A stretch of 9,968 nt of DNA from Sphingobium herbicidovorans. Lineage in GTDB: Bacteria > Pseudomonadota > Alphaproteobacteria > Sphingomonadales > Sphingomonadaceae. The position numbers and the translations under genes are program-made. Below the pieces are notes generated by a model. The model was not told the DNA's origin. It ran no database searches and saw only the letters and a list, made by a program, of their open reading frames with translations. Shown piece by piece: positions 5,996 through 9,968 of the stretch. Each line of letters starts with the position of its first letter. Positions within the stretch are counted from its first letter, which is position 1. The stretch covers positions 1 through 9,968 of the forward strand of contig NZ_CP020542.1 in NCBI RefSeq assembly GCF_002080435.1. Reading direction: 5' to 3'.

Positions 5996-6486
5996 TTAAT
6001 CTACACTTCGAGAGCGTCAGCCCGGCATCGAAACCGCCTCTGACATTCTATAATTCGACGTCGCTTGTGGGAACATGGACAAAGGGCATAACGACGCTGC
6101 CGGTAAAGCTCGGAATCAATCTCATCGGTGGGCCGCAAGGGGCCAGCCGGTACGAGGATGTAACGAAGGAATCGGCGAACGTGTTCGAGGCAAGAGCGCG
6201 ACACTTCATAGACGGCGCGCTGTCCGGCAACAAAAATGAAGCGGCATCGGCGACTTCATTTCCCTTGAACATCGGTAGCCGCCGGGGTCTAATCCGCACC
6301 AGGCAAGAGCTGTTCCGACGCTGGGATGAGATATTTACACCATGCCTCCTGTCACGTTTGAAGCTGGCCGTTCCGCATGAGATGTTCGTTCATGACGGAT
6401 TGGCGATGGTGTCGAACGGAACGGTGTGGTTCGACGCGAAGGGCGCGACGAGCATCGACACGCCAAACTGCAAGCGGGTGTCATAA
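5989..6486 (+). pseudogene. C-terminal half of the split secreted-protein gene
   Basis: Native coding resumes at the second TTAAT (5996-6000) and continues in the same phase as the half that ends at 2451, so ...DDGSTLN joins LHFESVSP... without a shift. An ATG at 5989, inside the IS end, opens the frame but has no obvious ribosome site, so this remnant is probably not translated on its own. It completes a beta domain (FYNSTSLVGTWTKGITTLPVKL, following the GHYFYARNPIDIGLTGG strand pair) and then carries an alpha+beta segment, VFEARARHFIDGALSGNKNE through RRWDEIFTPCLLSRL to HEMFVHDGLAMVSNGTVWF. This looks like the nuclear-transport-factor-like C-terminal domains of periplasmic proteins. Function is unknown. 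Confidence 0.7.
5996..6000 (+). repeat. Right target-site duplication TTAAT
   Basis: Second copy of TTAAT, directly outside IRL, matching 2447-2451 and in the same codon phase. Confidence 0.7.
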
Positions 6487-6594
6487 CATCGGGAAGGTGT
6501 CAGCTTAGGCGCTTCTCGAAACACGATCGTTTTTGGGAAAGACGGCGACGCAAGGTGACGAAAATCAGGCGTTTTGCGACAGGTTCCATTAGGA
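6487..6594. other. Short intergenic region with a partial inverted repeat
   Basis: It lies between the convergent ends of the split gene and the small unknown gene. GCGACGCAA (6545-6553) and TTTTGCGAC (6572-6580) form an imperfect inverted pair about 18 bases apart, and a TTTTTGGGAAAG motif at 6530-6541 repeats the GGGAA theme of 1393-1671. It could be a terminator or recombination-type site; neither is established. Confidence 0.25.
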
Positions 6595-6873
6595 TCAGCG
6601 CCCTTCATCCCTTGCGCGGACGATGGCACTAAATTCTGAAATTACCTGCTGCACGTTGCCGTCATCGCACACGTTAAGCGAGTGGTGGACTGAAACGGCC
6701 TGATCGGTTCGCATTTCCAGCCAAGTAATTCGGGCTGTGTTCGGCGCGGGATGGGTCTGCTCTAGCGCGATCTGTTCACTATATCCCGCGATCACATCGT
6801 TGATGGCCTCCAGCGCGACCTCATAGGCAATGGCCTGCTTTTGGGACCATAAAGGGCCGGTTGGAGCATCCAT
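6595..6873 (-). CDS. Small unknown protein of the rep cluster
   Basis: A 92-residue protein I do not recognise. It looks helical in its first half (QKQAIAYEVALEAINDVIAGYSEQIALEQ), with mixed strand and helix after that (ARITWLEMRTDQAVSVHHSLN). It has no signal peptide, no membrane segment and a single cysteine. It starts 3 bases after the stop of the HTH gene, with GAGGAA at the right distance before the ATG at 6873, so it is a genuine co-translated gene. Its position third in the rep cluster suggests a role in copy control, segregation or host interaction, but nothing in its sequence says which. Confidence 0.65.
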   Translation of the reverse strand: MDAPTGPLWSQKQAIAYEVALEAINDVIAGYSEQIALEQTHPAPNTARITWLEMRTDQAVSVHHSLNVCDDGNVQQVISEFSAIVRARDEGR

Positions 6874-6876
6874 GGT

Positions 6877-7275
6877 TTATTCCTCGCCGCTAGGGCTGTC
6901 GCCCTGGCGGCTGAACAGGCGCGACCAGAAACCGCGCTGTGGAGTAGGTTGAGGGGCAGCGCGCTGATCGGTCAGGGCAAGCCGTTGCGCCTGTTCTCGC
7001 CAAGCGTTCCGTTCTTCACGCAGTTCCGCAACCTGCTCACGCAACAGCCTGTTTTCAGCCTGTAAACCGGGGGTGTCACTACCTGTTATATCGGGCTGTA
7101 AAGGTTGCTGCACCTCATTTACAGGGGGCCATACGCGGAACAGTTCGACAGGCTCAATCCGCCACTCGCCATTATCTGATTTTTGTCCAGAAACACGGCC
7201 TGTCTTGATTGCTTTCATGAGCGTTTGGCGGGTGACACCGACCTTTTCCGACGCTTCTCTTAGGGTGATACTCAT
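6877..7275 (-). CDS. HTH plus coiled-coil DNA-binding protein
   Basis: A 132-residue protein. Residues 3-25 (ITLREASEKVGVTRQTLMKAIK) form a MerR/excisionase-type helix-turn-helix, followed by a basic wing (GRVSGQKSDNGEWRIEPVELFRV). A linker leads to a coiled coil at about 72-102 (LQAENRLLREQVAELREERN...), then a Pro/Gln segment and an amphipathic C-terminus GFWSRLFSR. This architecture is common in small plasmid-borne regulators beside rep, with KfrA-like or 'entry exclusion'-type labels in databases. The role is inferred to be regulation or partition. An imperfect palindrome, GTGATACT-cat-AGTGTCAC (about 7265-7281), spans its own start codon and could be an autoregulatory site. The ribosome site is weak, with 35 bp after the rep stop. 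Confidence 0.75.
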   Translation of the reverse strand: MSITLREASEKVGVTRQTLMKAIKTGRVSGQKSDNGEWRIEPVELFRVWPPVNEVQQPLQPDITGSDTPGLQAENRLLREQVAELREERNAWREQAQRLALTDQRAAPQPTPQRGFWSRLFSRQGDSPSGEE

Positions 7276-7310
7276 AGTGTCACTCGCTGTTAAGTTGTCC
7301 TGTATAGTAT

Positions 7311-7955
7311 CTATATACCGGTTGCATCATCATCGGGCGATGTATCGGATGCACGGAGTTTGTTACCTAGGCCCGTGACTAGCTGGGAGAGTTCCTCCTG
7401 CATCGCTGGGTCAGGTTCCGGCTGTTGGGTGGCAGGCAAGTCTGGTTCCATACCGTCAAGGAATGGCTGCGCTGGCGGGGGAGTGCCGGGGCCGCTTGGT
7501 AATTGGCGCTCATCTCGGAATAATGATGGCAAACGGCGGAGCGGCGCCTGTTGGCCCAGTTCCTCAAAGTCAGGTTGTTCCGCTTCCGATATGATGACCG
7601 CAGCACTGAACAGCGAGTAGCGCAGGCCGTCACGCTTACCCGACCATGCTACCCGATCATTGATGATGTGGGCATTTACGGTGCCATTTTCCCCAATCTG
7701 ACGTATCTCTATCCAACGATCCTCGGCTAAAACATCCACGGCGCGTTGAACTGTGCGACGGCTGCATTTCATCAATGCTGCCAAGGTCTTTTGACTTACG
7801 ACAACAGCATTATGCTCACCAACTCGTGCGGTTAGGATGTGCATTAGCTGGGCAGCTTTAGGGGCTTTCTCGATCAGACTAGCCCATGCTTCATGGGCTG
7901 CCCGCTCTGTTTGAACCCAGTGGCCTGGTGGTTGTCGCTTCACCAACTCGGACAT
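7311..7955 (-). CDS. repA: Plasmid replication initiator, winged-helix (RepA/RepL-like)
   Basis: A 214-residue predicted initiator that would bind the adjacent iterons. The frame is open from TTG at 8003, but ATG at 7955 is chosen because GGAGGG lies 9-10 bases upstream and the protein then begins MSELVKRQPPGHWVQTERAA. Residues 53-85 (VSQKTLAALMKCSRRTVQRAVDVLAEDRWIEI) are a clear winged helix-turn-helix. The following ENGTVNAHIINDRVAWSGKRDGLRYSLFSAAVIIS is typical of RepL-like and other small-plasmid initiators. The C-terminal 70 residues are proline-rich and probably disordered. A perfect palindrome of iteron type (7973-7994) sits just before the ribosome site, so autorepression is likely. 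The exact Rep family cannot be settled without a search. Confidence 0.8.
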   Translation of the reverse strand: MSELVKRQPPGHWVQTERAAHEAWASLIEKAPKAAQLMHILTARVGEHNAVVVSQKTLAALMKCSRRTVQRAVDVLAEDRWIEIRQIGENGTVNAHIINDRVAWSGKRDGLRYSLFSAAVIISEAEQPDFEELGQQAPLRRLPSLFRDERQLPSGPGTPPPAQPFLDGMEPDLPATQQPEPDPAMQEELSQLVTGLGNKLRASDTSPDDDATGI

Positions 7956-7972
7956 TTTCAAAACCCTCCGCA

Positions 7973-7994
7973 GATGGCGCAGGGGTGCGCCATC
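7973..7994. repeat. Palindromic iteron/operator in the rep leader
   Basis: GATGGCGCA (7973-7981) and TGCGCCATC (7986-7994) are perfect 9-base arms around GGGG. It shares the GCGCAGGGGTGCG core of the tandem repeats at 8084-8140 and lies immediately upstream of the rep ribosome site, a typical location for Rep autoregulation. Confidence 0.65.
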
Positions 7995-8083
7995 CTTGTC
8001 CAATAATTTGACACGGATGGCGGTTTATTCGACCCATTTCAAGTCAATAAATTGGACATAGAGTGTAAATAGATTGCCAAGGA
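7995..8083. other. oriV: AT-rich segment of the presumed oriV
   Basis: This is markedly more AT-rich than its surroundings and bounded by an inverted pair, TGCGCCATCCTTG (7986-7998) and CAAGGATGGCGCA (8078-8090). Inside it, CCAATAATTTGAC (8000-8012) is a near inverted copy of GTCAATAAATTGG (8043-8055). With iterons on both sides and the rep gene next to it, it is the best candidate for the strand-opening region and the rep promoter. Confidence 0.55.
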
Positions 8084-8148
8084 TGGCGCAGGGGTGCGTC
8101 ATAGCTGGTGACGCAGGGGTGCGTCATAGCTGGTGACGCACCCCCCCC
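8084..8148 (+). repeat. Tandem 25-bp iterons
   Basis: The unit TGrCGCAGGGGTGCGTCATAGCTGG (r = G or A) occurs at 8084-8108 and 8109-8133, and a third partial copy starts at 8134 (TGACGCA, then eight Cs). Each unit is itself a palindrome, TGACGCA-GGGG-TGCGTCA. An outlying near copy of the core, GCGCAGGGGAGCG, is at 8399-8411. These are the probable Rep-binding sites. Confidence 0.75.
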
Positions 8149-8198
8149 TGCTAACTCGTTGATTTTGTTATGTGTTTTTTCCGCCCCTTCTATGTAAT

Positions 8199-8249
8199 CT
8201 AAAGGGGGTGCAAGCGCGGACTTAAGCGCTGGCGAAGCAACCCCTTTAG
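8199..8249. repeat. Large stem-loop beside the iterons
   Basis: CTAAAGGGGGTGC (8199-8211) pairs with GCAACCCCTTTAG (8237-8249) at 12 of 13 positions, enclosing 25 bases that contain a smaller AGCGC/GCGCT pair. Neither side carries a T run, so it is not an ordinary terminator. It may be part of the origin (primer or single-strand initiation structure) or a structured leader. Confidence 0.55.
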
Positions 8250-8498
8250 AGCAGAACAAAAAGTGAACAATGAGTACCGCTAGTCGCGGCACGCGTTGGG
8301 TGTACTCGGATAGGAATCCTACTCCTTCCACGTTGTGCAAGGCTGCAAGGCCCCAATTGGCTATCAGAGGGTGTAGAAGGCGATTTCCGGCTCGTAGAGC
8401 GCAGGGGAGCGGTTGGGGGCAGTCTTGTGCGATCCAAGGGCTTGGCGTGCCCTGACGGGCACCAGAAGGGAAACCGGACTGATGCCAGTTTCTACAGC
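8250..8498. other. Unassigned stretch between oriV and higBA
   Basis: No gene is supported: the only frames are short, lack ribosome sites and have no recognisable composition. One perfect hairpin, GTGCCC/GGGCAC (8447-8452 and 8457-8462, loop TGAC), and the outlying iteron-like core at 8399-8411 are the only structures I see. It could hold the leftward rep promoter's upstream region or a small RNA. Confidence 0.4.
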
Positions 8499-8542
8499 TT
8501 CCCCAATATGGGAATTAAGGGGTTGTTTCCCATAATGGGAAA
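8499..8542 (+). promoter_or_regulatory. Two operator palindromes upstream of higBA
   Basis: TTCCC-caatat-GGGAA (8499-8503 and 8510-8514) and TTTCCCA-taa-TGGGAAA (8526-8532 and 8536-8542) are related palindromes with centres about 27 bases apart. They end 15 bases before the higB start, the standard place for HigA autorepression of a toxin-antitoxin operon. CATAAT (8531-8536) within the second could serve as a -10 element. Confidence 0.65.
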
Positions 8543-8557
8543 TGACATAGCCTGCTC

Positions 8558-8860
8558 ATGAGGATCATCGCCCGCAAAAACATCGTAGCCTATTTCGCGA
8601 CGCATCCCCTGACCCGTGCGTCATTGACACATTGGCTAGAGGTTGCAGAAAATGCGGACTGGTCTTCGACAATCGAAGTCATGGCCGATTTTTCAAAAGC
8701 AAAAACGGTGACGGCGGAACGGGTTAGATTTGAAGTGGCGGGCGGCGATCATAGAATGATCGTTGCGTTCCATTTCCGGCGAGGGATCGCTTTCATAAAG
8801 TTTATTGGGACACATGCTGAATATGACCGCATCGACGCCGCGACCGTCGATCAGTTTTGA
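8558..8860 (+). CDS. higB: HigB-type toxin (type II toxin-antitoxin)
   Basis: A 100-residue protein of the HigB mRNA-interferase family, which cleaves mRNA at the ribosome in the RelE manner. The match runs through the whole length: RIIARKNIVAYFATHP at the start, the tryptophan-bearing ADWSSTIEVMADFSKAKTV region, RVRFEVAGGDHRMIVAFHFRRG in the middle, and the highly conserved FIKFIGTHAEYDRID near the end. Toxin-first order is the rule for hig operons. The ATG at 8558 lacks a strong ribosome site, which would favour low toxin translation. The antitoxin starts 11 bases after its stop. Role here: plasmid retention by post-segregational killing (inference). Confidence 0.92.
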   Translation: MRIIARKNIVAYFATHPLTRASLTHWLEVAENADWSSTIEVMADFSKAKTVTAERVRFEVAGGDHRMIVAFHFRRGIAFIKFIGTHAEYDRIDAATVDQF

Positions 8861-8871
8861 AGGACAGGCAA

Positions 8872-9237
8872 ATGGATATCAGACCTATCAGGAATGATGA
8901 CGACCATCGGGCGGCGGTCGATGGAATCCGCGCTCTCTGGAGCGCGGAAGCGGGCAGCGCGGACGAGGATCGTCTCGATGTGCTGGCAACCCTGGTCGAT
9001 GAATATGAGCGGAAGCGGTGGCCGGTCGACAAGCTGGACCCGGTGGAAGCGATTGAAGCGGCCATGGAGGCGGAAGGGCGCACCCGCGCCGATCTGGCGT
9101 CCCTGATCGGGCAATCGCGCGCGACCGAGGTTCTGGCCCGCAAGCGGGGGCTGACCCTCCACATGATCCGCAAAATCGAACGGGCATGGCATGTCCCTGC
9201 ATCGATCCTTGTCCGCGAATATCAATTATCGCGCTAA
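8872..9237 (+). CDS. higA: HigA-type antitoxin / autorepressor
   Basis: A 121-residue antitoxin expected to bind HigB and repress the operon. The ATG at 8872 is preferred over a TTG at 8857 because AAGGA lies 7 bases upstream and the protein then begins MDIRPIRNDDDHRAAVDGI, the usual HigA opening. The first half carries the acidic EDRLDVLATLVDEYERKRWPVD segment; the second half (about residues 65-118) is an XRE-type helix-turn-helix, TRADLASLIGQSRATEVLARKRGLTLHMIRKI. It ends one base from the stop of the convergent membrane-protein gene, with no room for a separate terminator. Its probable binding sites are the palindromes before higB. Confidence 0.92.
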   Translation: MDIRPIRNDDDHRAAVDGIRALWSAEAGSADEDRLDVLATLVDEYERKRWPVDKLDPVEAIEAAMEAEGRTRADLASLIGQSRATEVLARKRGLTLHMIRKIERAWHVPASILVREYQLSR

Positions 9238-9238
9238 A

Positions 9239-9682
9239 TCAGGGCTGCTGCTCGTAGAGGGGCACCCACTTTCCTTTGCACGTCTGGGCTTTGGCGTCCC
9301 ATTTGGCGGTGCATCCGTATAGCTGGCGCTCGATCTTGGGTTCCTGCGCCCAGCGATAGGCGAGGGCCGCGGCGAAGATCAGTCCCAGCCCGATGAGGGC
9401 GGCGGTGATCCATTCCTTCAGGCGATCCCACCAGACCCCTGCGCTGACCCGCTGAAGTTCCCCAGCGGCCCGGTGGAGGGCATTGACCCCCACGCCTGCC
9501 TGTGCGGTCCATTCGGCGCGCTGGTGGGCGTCCTGCTCGATCTTCTGGGCCAGTGCGGCGACCTGCTGGGCGACCCCTTCGGCCCCGGCCTTGCGCATGG
9601 CGTCGAGCAGGGTGCGATAGTCTGCGCCGGGATCGGAGGGAGGGGGAGCATCAAACTCGGCAGGGTCGAAGGGATCAGGCAT
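9239..9682 (-). CDS. Single-pass membrane protein, probable mobilization accessory
   Basis: About 147 residues from ATG at 9682; a GTG at 9694 is in frame, but AAGGGTGG lies at the proper distance only for the ATG. Layout: a short Pro/Asp-rich N-terminus, a helical and probably coiled region (DYRTLLDAMRKAGAEGVAQQVAALAQKIEQDA), one membrane helix (about WITAALIGLGLIFAAALAYRW), and a short C-terminal domain with two cysteines (YGCTAKWDAKAQTCKGKW). It overlaps the mobC-like stop by 8 bases (ATGCCTGA), so the two are translated together. RSF1010 MobB is also a membrane mobilization protein that helps couple the relaxosome to the transfer channel; this may be its functional counterpart. That link comes from position and topology only. 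Confidence 0.7.
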   Translation of the reverse strand: MPDPFDPAEFDAPPPSDPGADYRTLLDAMRKAGAEGVAQQVAALAQKIEQDAHQRAEWTAQAGVGVNALHRAAGELQRVSAGVWWDRLKEWITAALIGLGLIFAAALAYRWAQEPKIERQLYGCTAKWDAKAQTCKGKWVPLYEQQP

Positions 9683-9950
9683 CGGCGGGGCCACCCTTGA
9701 AGGTCCAGCCCTCGAACGTCTTCCGGTCCTGATCGCGGCTGATCCGGCTCATCAGGTCATTGAGGTGGGATTCCCATGCGGGGTCTTTCATGGCGGCATC
9801 GAGGAGCAAACCGCCAAGGATGATCTTGCGGCGGGCATCGGCCTTGCGGTTCAGGGTAGCGGCGCGGGCTTCCAATGCCTGCAACCGGGCCTTGGCCTGC
9901 TGGACCTTGCGACGGGCGGTTTCGATAGCCTCTGGCGTTGGAGCAGCCAT
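9675..9950 (-). CDS. mobC: MobC/TraD-like relaxosome accessory protein
   Basis: A 91-residue protein resembling the TraC/TraD and MobC accessory proteins that accompany MOBQ relaxases in Ti-like and small alphaproteobacterial plasmids. Residues 8-32 form a coiled coil (IETARRKVQQAKARLQALEAR), followed by RKADARRKIILGGLLLDAA, the basic-then-hydrophobic motif characteristic of this group. The ATG at 9950 is chosen over a TTG at 9956 because AAAGGA lies about 7 bases upstream. It faces away from the window's right edge; if the molecule is circular, it is divergent from mobA with oriT between them, the standard MOBQ arrangement. Its expected role is helping to open oriT DNA for nicking. Confidence 0.75.
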   Translation of the reverse strand: MAAPTPEAIETARRKVQQAKARLQALEARAATLNRKADARRKIILGGLLLDAAMKDPAWESHLNDLMSRISRDQDRKTFEGWTFKGGPADA

Positions 9951-9968
9951 GGTCAATCCTTTCGCTGT

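Noticed and set aside
6545..6581. Resolvase-type recombination site
   Set aside because: The inverted halves match over only a few bases and no recombinase gene is in the window; kept only as a weak intergenic note.
8084..8148. CRISPR array
   Set aside because: The repeats are directly tandem with no variable spacers and sit beside rep; they are iterons.
8044..8340. A 98-codon leftward frame upstream of rep
   Set aside because: It runs straight through the iterons and the 51-base stem-loop, so its codons reflect those repeats; no ribosome site and no family resemblance.
8270..8455. A 61-codon rightward frame between oriV and higBA
   Set aside because: Arg/Ser-rich shadow-type composition, weak upstream sequence and no recognisable family.

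Overview
The window looks like a small mobilizable plasmid from an alphaproteobacterium, most likely of the Sphingomonadaceae. That assignment rests on protein style (MOBQ relaxase, TraD/MobC-like partner, GST and RutE-like genes) and on high-GC codon use; no rRNA or core gene is present to confirm it. The window carries one each of a relaxase, an oriT, a replication initiator, an iteron origin and a toxin-antitoxin pair. The relaxase is at the left edge, its divergent mobilization partner at the right edge, and oriT lies between them if the ends are joined. The 9,968 bases may therefore be one complete circular plasmid opened between mobC-like and oriT (inference).

Layout. (a) 43-133: an oriT with an RSF1010/Ti-type nic core, followed by a row of hairpins. 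(b) 150-1361: MobA/MobL (MOBQ) relaxase. (c) 1362-1671: non-coding, with a terminator-like stem and many TTCCC/GGGAA motifs. (d) 1708-2451 and 6001-6486: two halves of one predicted secreted protein gene, which join in frame. (e) 2452-5995: the element that splits this gene. It consists of an IS1380-family insertion sequence (4325-5995) plus 1,873 bp of adjacent DNA carrying a yciI-like gene, two glutathione S-transferase genes and a truncated RutE-like nitroreductase gene. (f) 6595-7955: a leftward cluster of rep, an HTH/coiled-coil protein and a small unknown protein. (g) about 7956-8250: iteron-rich, hairpin-rich presumed oriV. (h) 8558-9237: higB-higA toxin-antitoxin genes behind two operator-like palindromes. 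(i) 9239-9950: leftward mobC/traD-like gene overlapping a gene for a single-pass membrane protein.

The most notable point is the structure of 2452-5995. The IS has matched ends (13 of 16 bases) at 4325-4340 and 5980-5995 but no target duplication of its own. The whole 3,544-bp unit is flanked by the AT-rich pentanucleotide TTAAT. Its far-left end carries a degenerate copy of the IS end. Removing the unit and one TTAAT restores a 409-codon reading frame. This is the behaviour known for ISEcp1, another IS1380-family element, which moves DNA beyond its right end by using a surrogate end. Here the cargo is a glutathione/YciI/nitroreductase operon rather than a beta-lactamase gene, and all cargo genes point the same way as the transposase.

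Together the genes describe a vehicle (rep, oriV, mob, oriT, higBA for retention) carrying a probable detoxification or catabolic cargo that was captured by an IS.
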